From contig NC_056032.1 of NCBI RefSeq assembly GCF_004379255.2, forward strand, positions 33,589,024 through 33,653,023: 64,000 bases of DNA, read 5' to 3'. Both the position numbers and the translations under genes were made by a program. Under the pieces are notes generated by a model, which searched no databases, was not told where the DNA came from, and worked only from the letters and a program-made list of their open reading frames with translations. Positions 22,301 through 33,739 of the stretch are shown here, piece after piece (the first letter of the stretch is position 1; each line of letters opens with the position of its first letter). Origin of the DNA: Salvia splendens (lineage: Eukaryota > Streptophyta > Magnoliopsida > Lamiales > Lamiaceae).

Positions 22301-23236
22301 AAGTGGCTAAAGCGACTTATGTCCTCTTAAATTTATCTCTAAAGTCAGGAGGGTCTAAACCGAGTTCAGTGAAATTCTAGAGAACCAGAGATGATCCATT
22401 ATGATTTAGTTTTGATTTGTACCAATTGTTATCATCAGATGGTATTATAATCAGCATGTGCCATGAAAGTCAAAATAGGTATGGCTATAAAGGTCGCGTT
22501 TGCTATCAGTTGAAAAGCTATTGTGAACTCTCTCGATCTCAGGTACTCTTTGCTGGGACTATTGCTGAGAATATTGGGTACAGGGATCTATTGAGTGGCG
22601 TTGACATGGAGAGGGTTAGATTTGCAGCTGAAACTGCAAATGCAGACGGATTCATTAAATGCCTACCCGATCAGTATCAAACCACTGTTGGTCCAAGGGG
22701 CTCAAATTTTAGTGGAGGCCAGAGGCAAAGGCAAGGGAATTTATTCGCTCATTTTAAGTTGATTTACTTTTTCAATACATTGTTTTTGACCATCCTCGTA
22801 ATAATTCAAGCTTATAGTTTTCTCGGCAGTCTTAGTTTGTTGATGCTGTCCCTGAGGTGACCTGTTTGTTTTTGCCAGGTTAGCTATCGCGAGAGCACTT
22901 TATCAGAACCCGTCTATTCTTATTCTAGACGAAGCAACTTCCGCATTAGATAGCAGATCCGAGCTACTGGTAAGACAAGCTCTTCAACGTCTAATGCAAG
23001 ATCGCACGGTAAGCTTATTAACTGCGGTTTTGTATAGTAAGGACTATCTGAATGGATTCTATGTAGTGGTTTTGTTGCAATCATTAAATACATGGATATG
23101 TTAGCAGGTGGTGGTGATTGCTCATCGTGTAGAAACAGTTTTGATGGCTGAAAGAATATTCCTATTAAGGGATGGAAAGCTGCAGCAGTTGAGTCATTCT
23201 GCTCTTGGATCACTGGCATCAGGACTTGTAGTTTAG
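19378..23236 (+). CDS. ABCB29: ABC transporter B family, chloroplastic (ABCB29-like half transporter)
   Basis: Ten exons are read: 19378-19968, 20257-20343, 20438-20545, 20773-21039, 21427-21510, 21897-22113, 22213-22298, 22543-22730, 22879-23008 and 23108-23236. They sum to 1887 nt, a 628-residue protein close to the family length. The N-terminus is Ser/Arg-rich with few acidic residues, as in a plastid transit peptide. A membrane domain follows (for example [30 protein letters not shown]). The nucleotide-binding domain is complete: Walker [11 protein letters not shown]-loop VTQDA, signature FSGGQRQR, Walker [14 protein letters not shown]-loop [10 protein letters not shown]. It should act as a dimer and use ATP to move a substrate across a plastid membrane; the substrate is unknown. 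Intron 8 has a GC donor (22731, AAG|GCAAGG) with a normal AG acceptor. The others are GT-AG. Confidence 0.9.
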
Positions 23237-23818
23237 AATTAGAAAACAAGGGGAATTTTGGTGTTTTCTTCAAATTATCATTCCAAAAGCTTCACGAGTA
23301 GTATTTTAGAGTGTAAATATTAGGATTTTTTTATATGAAAGCCTAATTTATGTATACAGCATTGTATTCATTTGTATTAGTAGGGGGGTTTCCTACCTAG
23401 TTTCAGTTGGTTTAACTCAAGATATCCGCTTTCTATATTTAGAAATAAATTTCTCTCTTCTCGTTAGAATATACAATCATTTTTTTACTATACTTTATCA
23501 CACTAAAATTTTCTTGGCATACAAAAATGTGGTCATGTTGAATGGAACGAAAAGGGTACTAATGATCTCATGCGGTTTGAAAATACATACTAAGGGTTGT
23601 GATATATCTCTTCCGCATTTCGATTTAGTTTTTAGATTATTTTAGAAATGATGTCTTAAAAATGAGCTTGGTATTTTTTAGAATTAGATATTATAGCATT
23701 CATGTTCTGTAACCATGATTAGTCTGTAGTATCTACAATAATTAAGGACCAAATAATGGAAGCTATTTAAATAAAGCAAAAAATGTACACAAGATGGATA
23801 CAGAAAAATAGAGTAGAT
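23237..23818. other. Intergenic DNA between ABCB29-like and RPA14
   Basis: It holds the ABCB29-like 3' UTR and AT-rich DNA. I see no gene or repeat with clear ends. Confidence 0.5.
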
Positions 23819-23837
23819 GGCGGGAATATTTGGCGCC
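23819..23837 (+). promoter_or_regulatory. Paired E2F-type sites upstream of the RPA14 gene
   Basis: GGCGGGAA (23819-23826, reverse of TTCCCGCC) and TTTGGCGCC (23829-23837) lie two bases apart, about 190 bp before the start codon. Both fit the E2F consensus TTTSSCGC/TTCCCGCC. E2F factors drive S-phase genes, including replication proteins. Confidence 0.6.
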
Positions 23838-23858
23838 ATTTCAACCCTTATGTCCACC

Positions 23859-23866
23859 TATATAAA
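23859..23866 (+). promoter_or_regulatory. TATA box of the RPA14 gene
   Basis: TATATAAA lies 22 bp after the E2F-type pair and about 160 bp before the start codon. Confidence 0.5.
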
Positions 23867-24025
23867 CCATTTTAATCAATAAATCCTTATTTCATTTCCT
23901 CGTCTTGCCTTGAAATCTAAAGGTTAGGCCTAAATTAACCCTAGCAATCTCATTCATGATTTCCGATAGCTTATTTTGTTTCTACTGATATCTACTCTGA
24001 ATTTGTGTATTTCTTCTAGAAGAAA

Positions 24026-24791
24026 ATGGATACATCGAATCCGGCGGCTTTTGTCAACGCGGAGTTGCTGCGGATGTATGTAGGCCGTAGGGTTCGCGCA
24101 GTGATTCAGGTGCTCAGAAACGACGGCGGCTCAATTTTCGGAAAATCGACCGATGAGCAGGAACTGGTAATCAAGGGGCACCCCCCTAATCCCCCCACGA
24201 CTTTTGTTGAGGTTATCGGCATCGCTGAAAGCAATCGATCTATTCAGGCTGAGATTTGGACTAACTTCGGTGACAATTTTGGTATGTTCAGAGTTTGATT
24301 CTCATATTCGTTGCCTTTGAATTGCGTCTTTTGCTCTTTCAGTTTTCTATTCTGTTACATTTCTAGTTTATTTAGCAACTAAATTCAGTAACAAATTGTT
24401 GTAATTGTCCCGCTTTCTCTTCGTTTTAAAGTTGATTACAGTAAATTGCTGATTTTCAATGGGAAACGCGTTGTTGCTTCGTCCTTTATCTTGAAAATTG
24501 TAGGTCTTAATCTGCAAAATCATAGTTGGAATTCAATTTTTAGGTAAATTTGCCCCCATTTGAGAATCTTGTATCTCCACTTGGAAATGGCAATACGCTC
24601 TTAAGAGTAATTTTGTTTTAGTATTGGTTGGCTGCCTCACCAACTAACGGAATGAAAATTGTATGCTGCCACACTTGCATAACTGATCTGATCCTTAATC
24701 TTACCAACTCTGTTTTGTTTGTGCAGATGTCTCAAGCTACAATACTGTTTGTCAACTTGCAAATGGGGATTTCAAACACCTGTTCATCTAA
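24026..24791 (+). CDS. RPA3: Replication protein A 14 kDa subunit (RPA3/RPA14)
   Basis: Two exons, 24026-24281 and 24727-24791, give 321 nt and a 106-residue protein, matching the roughly 107 residues of plant RPA3. The first exon encodes the OB-fold start (NPAAFVNAELLRMYVGRRVR), then VIQVLRNDGG, FVEVIGIAESNRSIQAEIWT and NFG. The second exon completes DVSSYNTVCQLANGDFKHLF and ends IleStop. The intron is GT-AG and phase 1. RPA3 is the small subunit of the heterotrimer that coats single-stranded DNA in replication and repair in the nucleus. Upstream E2F-type sites fit S-phase expression. Confidence 0.88.
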
Positions 24792-25628
24792 GCAGTTATC
24801 TTGTCTGCAGCCGTAAAGATGGAATCTGCATTGGCATCTCACAAGTAGGGAACTTCTTGAATGTTGTGGTCTGTTTCTTTTATATCTACATAGAAGAATT
24901 CGAATCTTTTAAGCCTTCCTGTGGTGTTAGCTACTTTCTAACGCATGTTCTGTTTGAATGTTGCTTGATATATCTAAGTAAATTTTGAGGATCATGAGGT
25001 TTAGCAGTAGTTTGCCAGTGATATACATTTTTCTAATGCTCCCTTTTTTATTATGATCTTGATACTCTGTTCTTAAACTTGATATATTCTTTAGAAACAT
25101 TGATAAAATTTTAGAATTTGAATAAAGCTAATCTAAGGATTACACCATACGAAATACAAAACGTAGCTACTCTGCTAGCTTCCATTCATATTAAGAAAAT
25201 ACTTGTTCCATCATGTCAGAATATGGCAATTTGACGCAGAGTGAAAGGAAATGCCTTGCTTCAGTATCTACCAGTTAGCAACATTAATCTGTACAAAAAT
25301 TAGTCAGAAAAACTCCTGTTGTCGAAAGCACATCAAAACCTAAAGCATAATAAAATAAAACAATTACCACATAGTATACAACACAATGACAATAGCTCGT
25401 CTGAGTCGATGATGGTGCAACAGAAAAAGCAGAAAAATCTTTTAATGAAGAAAATATGGAGTAATTCTCTAATGTCACGGCTCAGAATCATGTACTATTA
25501 CAGCAATATTTCAAAATGTAGCTGTAGTCTACATACTGATTACATTATGGAATAAATTAGAATAAATGATATTAAAATAGGCGAACTACATGAGGGATAA
25601 CTTACTTTGAACGCTATAACTGCTACCA
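24792..25628. other. Intergenic DNA between RPA14 and the F-box gene
   Basis: It holds the convergent 3' ends of the two genes and AT-rich DNA. Small frames here (for example near 24719-24988) have no recognisable features. Confidence 0.5.
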
Positions 25629-27604
25629 TTAAAGAAATGTTGAGAGGTCTTCAGGCGGTTCGATCCAAACACTCTCATAAGGATCTTGTTCCCCCCAATC
25701 ATAATGTTGCTTCCGCGGATAGTACCTCCCATTGTTGAGTGAATATGAAACACACCGTTTTCCATAAAATCGAACCTTTGAAAAGTAGACATTGTTTGTC
25801 ATTGTTCCAAGAAGATCTGTCCTAGCATGGGAAGACAAAAAGTTAGCAAATAGTGCCATGCCTCCCAAAGTTCGCATCTTAACCCATACTTTATTTGTCT
25901 GGTCCAACTTATAAATCACGGGGTTTGTTGCAGCGCAAGTGTATATGACAAAAATATCTCCATTATGCTCTGCCATAAATTTGCCTTTCCACCAATTCTT
26001 GACAGAGAAATTCTCTAGGCATTTAGGAGGTGGCACAGAATGAACAGCCCAAGTGCTTTTTTCAGGGTCATAAACCCCAAGCCATCCAGTGAGACTCAAA
26101 CAGTAGAAAAGACCCTGGCAGTAAACTAGCTTATTCCAAATGCTGCTAACAAATGGTAGACGGTTTTGGCAGTTCACAGTGGTCCATTCAGTTTTCCCAG
26201 GACGACACGTGCTAACCTCGACTATGGTGGGGCTGACATGCTTAATTGTGAAAAGGATACAGCTAGGAGATGTTGGAGCAGCAGAGAAAGTAATTATCTG
26301 GTACATTAATTCTAGCTTAGGCAAATTGATAAATTCCCGCGTGTAAGGGCAACAGAAAAATATGGACTGCGTTCTAGGTTTGTATAGCAGCAACCAACCA
26401 TCCTTGGCACAGCAAACCCTAGAACCATCTAGCTCTGGCAACTCAAGCCAATATGTTTTGCGCTGAGAAAGGTCATAGAACTCGTACAAGTTTCCGTATT
26501 TTGGGAAGAACATAAGCCATGGAGGCTTATTGGCCATTCTGACAGAAACAGCAATAGCTAGCCATTCTCTGCAAACAGCAGAAGCACGAATATTGTCCCT
26601 CAAGCTTAACTTAGAAAAAATAACTTCCAAAATCTCTGTTGGGAGCTGCGATTGTGTTAGTTGCGCATCTCTCTGCCCCTTTGAAACTTGTCTGTTGCCT
26701 CTTCCTGTTTCAGACAGCCTACACCCACGAAATTAAGGTAAAGTCACACCATTTTAAGCATTGCTATTTCACTAGTAAGCTAGATAACAATGCAATATTA
26801 GAAGATTGCCTCTGCAGTGTATGGTTCAAAAAAAAGAAACTAGATAATTCTCAGTAGTGAGAGTCGATCACTGATTCCAACAGTGATATAGTACATTATG
26901 GCCATATCAACAAAGACCTATGAGAGTTAAAGGATGTGTATAGCGATTGAATGGTCGAGGATATAGAGTCACATATAAATTATCGCAGCAGCAAAAACGA
27001 GAGTTAATACCCTGATTCCAACAGTGATATACATTGTAGCTATATCAACAAAGACCTAATACCAGGAACAAATTTCCTTACATGTTCAACGAAGCTCAAA
27101 AAGGTGAGAAAAACTAATCCATCCATCCAAGAACATTAATTTTGTTTTATAATCCCCTAAGGTAAATTCTCTTAATTGTCTTTCTAATGAGATATGTCTA
27201 ATTTTCCACTAACAATATTTCAACCACGTTTTGCTCTACCAAGATTAATATAGAAACAGGGTTTTAGATATGGTTTTGGATTTAACCATAAAAATCAGAT
27301 AATATAAAGATGAAAAAAGTATGATGGATCAGAGACAAAAAAATGGTGAATTAACAAATTACCCAATCTCATTCTTGATAATATGATCGCACAATTGAAA
27401 ATACTAAAGAAAATTCAATTATAGTAAACAACTCGTGCATGCGTCAATCACCAATTCATCCCCAAACCCACATACTACGGCAACGAAAACCCCTTATTTC
27501 ATTCACACGAAACGTAATTCAGATAAGAAGCAGTGTGAGCCCATGACAGAAAAAAAGTTTAGATAAACTCACAACTTCGTCTTTTTTCTTCTTTTTCCAG
27601 CCAT
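25629..27604 (-). CDS. F-box/kelch-type protein (At1g57790-like)
   Basis: I read two exons on the minus strand. Exon 1 is 27604-27573 (MAGKRRKKTK) and exon 2 is 26691-25629. They sum to 1095 nt, 364 residues. The F-box follows the basic start: LPTEILEVIFSKLSLRDNIR, then ASAVCREW. The rest is a DUF295/kelch-like beta-propeller region (PPWLMFFPKY, LLLYKPRTQSIFF, YDPEKSTW, FMAEHNGDIFVIY, GGMALF) and ends WIEPPEDLSTFL. Such proteins usually join an SCF ubiquitin ligase through the F-box and pick a target with the C-terminal part; the target is unknown. The long intron and exact acceptor (after CAG at 26694-26692) are inferred from frame, so the first exon is less certain than the second. Confidence 0.8.
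26692..27572 (-). other. Large first intron of the F-box gene
   Basis: This AT-rich stretch is read as an intron with donor GTGAGT (27572-27567). It contains an imperfect repeat of CTGATTCCAACAGTGATAT (near 26870 and 27013). No gene is seen in it. Confidence 0.5.
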
Positions 27605-27774
27605 AATTGGCGAAACCCAGTCGTTTTGAGTTTCAGTGTTATGTGTTTCCTGACGAGGATTATGGAGAGGGTTATGAAGGGGGGAGACTGATTTCCATCA
27701 AAAATTTTACCTAAATTACTTGTACTTATATTGTTTTTGGAATTGATTTTCGAAATATGTTAAATGTAATCCGT

Positions 27775-30436
27775 TTTATTTATTTTTTTACCCCAAATGT
27801 AATATATTATTCAATCAAACCCATTAGAGCATCCACAATGGCGCCTAGCGCACCGCCTAGCCGAGCCTCGGCGCTAGGCGGTGCGCTCGGTGAACCATTG
27901 CAACCGCCTAGCGGTTTTCCGAAAAAAAATTCGCCTTGCGCTAGGCGATATACGGGCGCTCAGCGATCCACTCGGCGCCATTGCAGGGTCCGGATCGCCA
28001 AGCGCATCGTCCAGCGGTTTTTTAAAATTTTTTTTATTTAATGTTTTTTTATGAAACTCATTCTTGGATGTTTCTCTTTTATAGAGACATCCTTGAATGT
28101 TTTATGTTTCACTTTCGATGTGGGACAAACTCATTCTTGGTTGTAATGTTATTTTAATTTTAATGAAGTGTGTTTTTTTAATTAATGTACTTTTTTAAAT
28201 TTTAATATTATTATTGAATTTTCCCGTATCTGTGTTGTAAATTTAATTCCGTATTTTGTGTGATTGTCAATTATTATTTGTTTTATATAATTAGGAGTGA
28301 TGTGGCTAGGCTATTACTGGGCTATTTGCTTGTCCTGATGATGTGGCAGAAGGATTTTTAGTGCTGATGATGTGGCAGAAGGAGTTTGTGGCTGGGCTAT
28401 GGCTGGACGAAAACCATTGTGGATGCTCTTACGACTACATTGCGAATAAAAATTGGAATGCATTTCAACCAATACTTGCTATCAGCTATAGAACCTGATG
28501 CTCGAGCAAGCGTGTGAGCAACCTGATTCGCTGATCGCCTTACAAACCTCATAGGGGATCCAGGTACCTCTTTCAAAAGCTGACGACAATCTTCTACCAC
28601 TGCCCCAAAGATGGATTCATCCTTCTGTACCCCTGTCACAGCGAGAACTACCGTTTGGGCATCCATCTCCTTCCATCCCTCTTTTTTGACCCTACTCAGC
28701 ACCTCTCTCAAGCTAAGAAGCTCGGTCATAGAAGGGTCACCTACCCTTCCCACCTGTCCGCACATCGCCGCTACCACCATCCCTTCAGAATCTCGAACAA
28801 CCACCCCACAACCTACTTTTCTTTGCCCCGGGAGCACAGAAACATCTATATTGCATTTTAGTACACCATTATGCGGCTTCACCCATTTTTCCTCCAAGTG
28901 AGGTCTCCCACCTCGTTCACCATTTTGAACCTGAGCTTCTCTCCAAGCCGTCAGACAATTACGAGCAGCTCCAATAATTCCAGCAGCTGACCCGTTCTCA
29001 TTCCGCCAAATAATTTTATTTCTGTTAAACCATAGATGCCACAGCACAACAACCACTTCTTCAACTTCCACCTCTAAATCACAACCCACTATTTTTTCCA
29101 ACCATTCAATAAACCCCCTCTCACCTGGCGAGATTACCGACACTCCAAGCCTCTGCCAACAATCATGAGCAAGACCACAAGAACTAAGACAATGGAAAAT
29201 AGTTTCTGTCTCAAAGTCTCACACCGGGCAGATCTCCGAAACCTCCATCTGGCGTTGTCCCAATCGGTCCCTCGTTAGAAGGAAATTTCTACATGCCTTC
29301 CATAAAAATATCTTCACTTTAGGTGGCACTTTTATTTTCCAGAGTTTACTCCACACCATCGAGTATGTATCCATTCCAAAGGAGCCTTCGCACAAAAACT
29401 TATATGCTGAGCGTACAGAGAAAGATCCCTTTTGCTTCGGGCACCAGAATAATGCACCCTCTCTAGAGCTCCGGGCCAGTAGGTTGCTCACCAGCTGCTC
29501 TGCTTCCTCTTCATTAAACACAGCTCTCACCACTGCTTCGTTCCACTCATGTGCGCCCTCAAAGAGCAACTCTGACACTGTAGCATCACAGAATCGAACA
29601 TCTCTACAAGAGATTGGATGGAGTTTATCGACACTCGGCCACCAATTTCCCCCATAAATGGGCGTTTCTCTTCCATCACCAATGTGTTGCCTAAAGCCAG
29701 CCTTCAATCGATCTTTGGCTGCCACTAATCCACTCCAAAACGAACTTTGATTACCCACCTTTCCAGCATCAAGAATCTCATGTCGAGGAAAATATTGAGC
29801 TTTAAGGACCCGTCCAAGTAACGAGTCAGGATTCTCAATCAATCTCCACAGCTGCTTTCCCAACATCGAGATATTAAATTCTTTCAACTTTCGAAAGCCC
29901 ATACCTCCTTTACATTTTGGCACAGAAAGTCTATCCCAAGCCGCCCAATGAATTTTTTTTCTTATGTTCTGTATCTCCCCACTAGTAACAATTTAGCATT
30001 TTCCCAAGGTCATGACAAATTCCGTCTGGCAGTAGGAACATATTCATCCAATAGATGGGTTGGGTCTACGCCACACTTTTAATAAGTACTTCTTTCCCTG
30101 CCATAGAAAGCAGAGATTTATTCCACCCTGGCACCTTTGTCCACACTTTTTTCTTTTAGAAACCGAAAGACAACTTTTTTGTCTCTCCCAACAAACATAG
30201 GCATCCCCAAATAAATACCACATCCATTTGATAAATTTACACCTAGCAACTCACATACCTCATTCATAGCATTGGTGGAAGTATTGGAGCTGAAGAAAGC
30301 CTCTGATTTATTATAATTTATTAGCTGACCAGATGATTCTTCATATTCTTTAATACACTCTTTCACCACATTTCCATCATGCTGATTTGCACGGAAGAAA
30401 AATAAGCTATCATATGCAAAGAACAAGTGGGAAACA
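27775..30436 (-). mobile_element. LINE (L1-type non-LTR retrotransposon), 5'-truncated, split by a MITE
   Basis: Minus-strand pieces line up as ORF2 from reverse transcriptase end to RNase H. At 30426-30118: FFAYDSLFFFRA, YNKSEAFFSS, GIYLGMPMFVGRDKK. At 29923-29219: the zf-RVT region (GGMGFRKLKEFNISMLGKQL, FSVRSAYKFL, WKIKVPPKVKIFLWKA). At 29143-28432: an RNase H with KCNIDVSV, GCGVVVRDSEG, NQVAHTLARAS. The last codons are interrupted by the MITE at 27827-28428; across it the frame ends VVVMGLIE-stop, followed by a short 3' UTR and an A-rich tail (complement of 27778-27792). Frameshifts and the Y in the reverse-transcriptase FADD motif mark it as dead. Confidence 0.85.
27827..28428. mobile_element. 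PIF/Harbinger MITE, 602 bp
   Basis: Perfect 15-bp terminal inverted repeats GAGCATCCACAATGG and TTA target duplications (27824-27826, 28429-28431). The left end has GCGCTAGGCGGTGCGCT-type GC-rich sequence. The right end is the reverse complement of the left end of the ORF1-bearing element at 31571. It has no ORF of its own. Confidence 0.9.
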
Positions 30437-31567
30437 GTAGGTGCCCCTCTTTTGGGTGTCTCTTTATAAGTTACTATTAATTTGCATTTTTTTCCCTAAA
30501 AATAAATACATCTAATCTATTTTACTTTATTTACTCTTTCTTTATCATATCTTCTACTTTATTTTCTCTACTTAACTCAATAAATATTATTTTCTTAAAT
30601 ATTTTACTGAAATTAAATCATTTACAAGAAATTAGAATTTTACTAATAGCACTTATACGACAATACTAACTTTTTTCTGTCACTGCCAACTCTTTCAACG
30701 TGGAACACTACTTTTAACGAATCATTGTATATATCTCTAGTTTTTACTACCGGTCATCTAATTGATTTTCTCTCATTACCCATATTTCTAACATTTTTCT
30801 ACTGTCAATATTGCAACTGCTCTCGGTGGTGACGTTGACTCCAAAAAATATCCTACAAACTGTTAACACTAGTTTGAGCCATCATCATCAAAATCATGAC
30901 CTCGCCACTATGTGTGTGATATTGTTTGTTACATGTAGTGTGTGTATTGCTGGAATCATGCTCGGTGAAAGGATTTTGCCAAAAATAAATGTGTGGAACC
31001 ATTTAATTTTATGATGTGTTAGATGTTTACGCACAAATTCTTCAAATTCAATTTTATATCAATTCCATAAAATTCTAATTCCTATTTCATATACCAAAAC
31101 GAACCCTTAAAGAATTTTGACTCTTAAATACTTTTGCTTCTTAAAATATGTTAGCATGATTTTCTAGGAACAACAACTTATAGTAGATGAATCAAGTTTC
31201 CAACCAGATCAATAAAACGGTACTGGTTGTACTTACTTATTTTTAGTCATAAACCAACATCTCTTCTGTTTCATCCTTTTATAGTTGAGCTCCTTTATAC
31301 GAGATCACACACACGAACTCTATATATTGTACTCAACTACTACTATATTCTTAGATTCTTACATTATTAATGAATTACATAATGTATTAAAATGTTTCGA
31401 AACATGATACATGCCATCTAGCATGTTGAAATTCTACTTCTTTCTTGCATTTTATTAATAGGACAGCAATCAACAATAGTGTATTGATTGATCAATTATT
31501 ATTGATTCGGAGCTTCTTTGTTTTTACCCAGAAAAGTAGTACTAGTATGTGCAGAGATTTTGGATAA
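30437..31567. other. AT-rich intergenic DNA
   Basis: No gene, LTR or clear MITE ends were found between the LINE and the Harbinger element. Confidence 0.5.
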
Positions 31568-31898
31568 TTAGGCCATCCACAATAGGAATAGCCCAGCAAT
31601 AGCCCAGCCATAGCCTAGCCACTGCCACATCATCAGCACTAAAAATCCTCCTGCCACATCATAAATAGCCCAGCCATAGCCTAGCCACATCATAAATAGC
31701 TCAGTCACATCAATAGCCACATCACTAATAACAATTATATAAAATGACATAATTAACAATCACACAATATACGGAATTTAATTTACGAGACATATACGGG
31801 AAAAGTTTAATAATACTATCAAAATTTTAAAAAGTACAATAATTTAAAAAAAGTACATTAATTTTAAAAAAAATACATTAATAAAAAAGAGTGACAAT

Positions 31899-33341
31899 TC
31901 ACTCCCCGTCTCCGTCGTCGTCGCCTCCGTCGCTGTCGCCTCCGTCGCCACCATCGCCGCCGCCACCATCGCCGTCGCCTCCGCCGCCTACGCCGCTGCC
32001 GCCGCCACCGGTCTCCCTCCGTATAGCCTCCAACTCGTCCTGCAGGCTCATGAGCAAGGTTTGAAGCACGCTCTTCTCCACGGGATCCGTCGCCACCCGC
32101 CATTCGGCCATCGTCTTAATCAACTGAGCGTGCGTTTGGGCGCGAGCGAAGAATTTGAGCTCCTGGGTGGATTGGCCAAGGGGGGATGCCGACTGGACCT
32201 CCTGGGAAGCCCCGGCGTTCCCTCTCGCCGCATGCTGAGCGCGCTTGCGCCCAATCGGGCGAGGTCGGCCACCGACCGAACGCGGCGTGGGGAACTCCTG
32301 CGTCGTCTCGGGGAGGTCGTGGGAACCTCCGCTGCTGCCGCTGTAATCGCCGGTGTAGTTCAGTCGTTGCTTCTTCGGCCAGCCAGAGTCGACACCTACT
32401 CGGAACTTCTCGGACTCGCTCAGTACAAGATAGCAGTTCCAGTAGGTGAAGTCCTTGTATAAACCCTTCAGTGGGAAGGCTTTCTCCGCTATTCTCCTGC
32501 AGTCATCCTCCGTTTGGCCACTGCTCATCATGCGGAGTGCGTTGGTGTACAAACCCAAAAATCGGGAGACCGGCGCCCTGATTCGGTTCCAGCCCTTCCG
32601 GCAATCCTCCCCGTTGCGGGGCCTCCCCTCCGGGCAAAATCTCTGGTAGGCTGCTGCTATCTTGCCCCACATGTTGACGATCCTTTGCTCGTTCGAAACG
32701 AGAGGATCGTCGCAAACACTCACCCACGCCTTGCTGAGCGCGACGTTCTCGTCGTCCGTCCACCTCCTCCGTACCTCCTCCTCACCCGGCTGCGACGACT
32801 CGCCAACCTTCTTCTTGCCCTTCTTCTTTGGGGCGCCACGCCCCGGCACTGCCCCCCCTTGAACTAGAGTCTCCGGAGCTCCGAGAGTATCAAACCCCAA
32901 CTCATCTAAGGAGAAACTATCAAACCCCAAGGGTGTTTGGGTCGATGTGTGCGAAGACCCAGTCGAAAAATCAAAACTGGGGCGATAGACATCCCCCGCC
33001 ATCGCCGGGGACCCCCCAAGAGTCCCCTGTGTAGCCGGTACGACCCCCGGAGTCCCCTGTGTAGCCGGTACGACCCCCGGAGTCCACTGTGTCGCCGATA
33101 CGACCCCCGGAGTCCACTGTGTCGCCGGTGCTCCCCCGGGCATCATCTGCATCCCGGGTACCCACCCCGGTATCGGCGGAAACCCCCTCGGCGGACTCCC
33201 CCCCATTGGGGCCCCGGGCATCATCTGCTGCCACGGGTACATGTTGTAGTACCCGGGCACCTGACCCCATCCACTTCCCACAGGGATCGTCGGAGTTTGT
33301 GACCCGCTACTCCCGGAACTAGGCTCGTTGTTGAGATCCAT
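31899..33341 (-). CDS. Harbinger ORF1 protein with Myb/SANT-like domain
   Basis: I choose the ATG at 33341 (MDLNNEPSSGSSGSQTP), about 90 bp after the TATA box, giving 480 residues; the frame upstream belongs to the element's GC-rich end. Residues about 20-130 are Pro/Gly/Met-rich with repeats of TPGVVPATQ. A KKKGKKK basic patch is followed by the Myb/SANT-like domain (RRRWTDDENVALSKAWVSVC, IVNMWGKIAAAYQRFCPE, RKGWNRI, FTYWNCYLVL). The tail is a run of Gly and Asp. In Harbinger systems ORF1 binds DNA and helps transposase enter the nucleus. Such proteins are often mislabelled as glutathione S-transferase T3-like. No stop or frameshift is seen. Confidence 0.8.
   Translation of the reverse strand: MDLNNEPSSGSSGSQTPTIPVGSGWGQVPGYYNMYPWQQMMPGAPMGGSPPRGFPPIPGWVPGMQMMPGGAPATQWTPGVVSATQWTPGVVPATQGTPGVVPATQGTLGGSPAMAGDVYRPSFDFSTGSSHTSTQTPLGFDSFSLDELGFDTLGAPETLVQGGAVPGRGAPKKKGKKKVGESSQPGEEEVRRRWTDDENVALSKAWVSVCDDPLVSNEQRIVNMWGKIAAAYQRFCPEGRPRNGEDCRKGWNRIRAPVSRFLGLYTNALRMMSSGQTEDDCRRIAEKAFPLKGLYKDFTYWNCYLVLSESEKFRVGVDSGWPKKQRLNYTGDYSGSSGGSHDLPETTQEFPTPRSVGGRPRPIGRKRAQHAARGNAGASQEVQSASPLGQSTQELKFFARAQTHAQLIKTMAEWRVATDPVEKSVLQTLLMSLQDELEAIRRETGGGGSGVGGGGDGDGGGGDGGDGGDSDGGDDDGDGE
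33010..33135 (-). repeat. 30-bp coding minisatellite in ORF1
   Basis: Four in-frame copies of CCCCGGAGTCC(C/A)CTGTGT.GCCG with small changes encode the repeated VVPATQGTPG motif. Confidence 0.8.
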
Positions 33342-33654
33342 TTCCCGTTGTTGATCTTGAACAGAAATTAAGATAGAGAGAGTACTCGTTAAAACAAGTG
33401 GTGCGAATGAAAATGACGAGCAAAGCGCGTATATATAGTGTTTCGGAAAAAAAAAAATAATTTTCGCGCTAGGCGGTGCGCTGGGCGATCCGGGCGCTGC
33501 AATAGCGCCGAACGGACCGCCCAGCCGACCGCCCAGCGCTGCGCGGTTTCTCTCTCCACTCAGCCGCTGGGCGGCTGCAATAGACCGCCCAGCGAACCGC
33601 CCAGCGCCGGCGCTCGGCTGGGCGGTCGCTGGGCGCCTATTGTGGATGGTCTTA

Positions 33655-33737
33655 GGGCGCCCCACTGCAGGTGGGGAGGTAGGATGATAAAACTGCTAAC
33701 GTGGCGCGCCATAGGGCGCCCCATTGCTAATGCTCTT
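33655..33737. repeat. Short Harbinger-like end remnant
   Basis: The stretch ends GGGCGCCCCATTGCTAATGC followed by TCTTA, like a MITE right terminus next to a TTA. No left end was found, so this is probably a fragment of an older element into which the 31571 element inserted. Confidence 0.4.
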
Positions 33738-33739
33738 AA

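Larger units (their letters stand above)
31571..33651 (-). mobile_element. PIF/Harbinger element carrying only ORF1, 2081 bp
   Basis: Ends are GGCCATCCACAATA and the complement GACCATCCACAATA, one mismatch. TTA flanks both sides (31568-31570, 33652-33654). Inside is a single long minus-strand gene for a Myb/SANT-like ORF1 protein. No DDE transposase frame is present, so it needs transposase from elsewhere. A minus-strand TATA box (33430-33437) precedes the gene. Confidence 0.88.

Noticed and set aside
24628..24988. Frames overlapping and after RPA14 exon 2
   Set aside because: One reads exon 2 in the wrong frame and the other is chance sequence in the 3' UTR.
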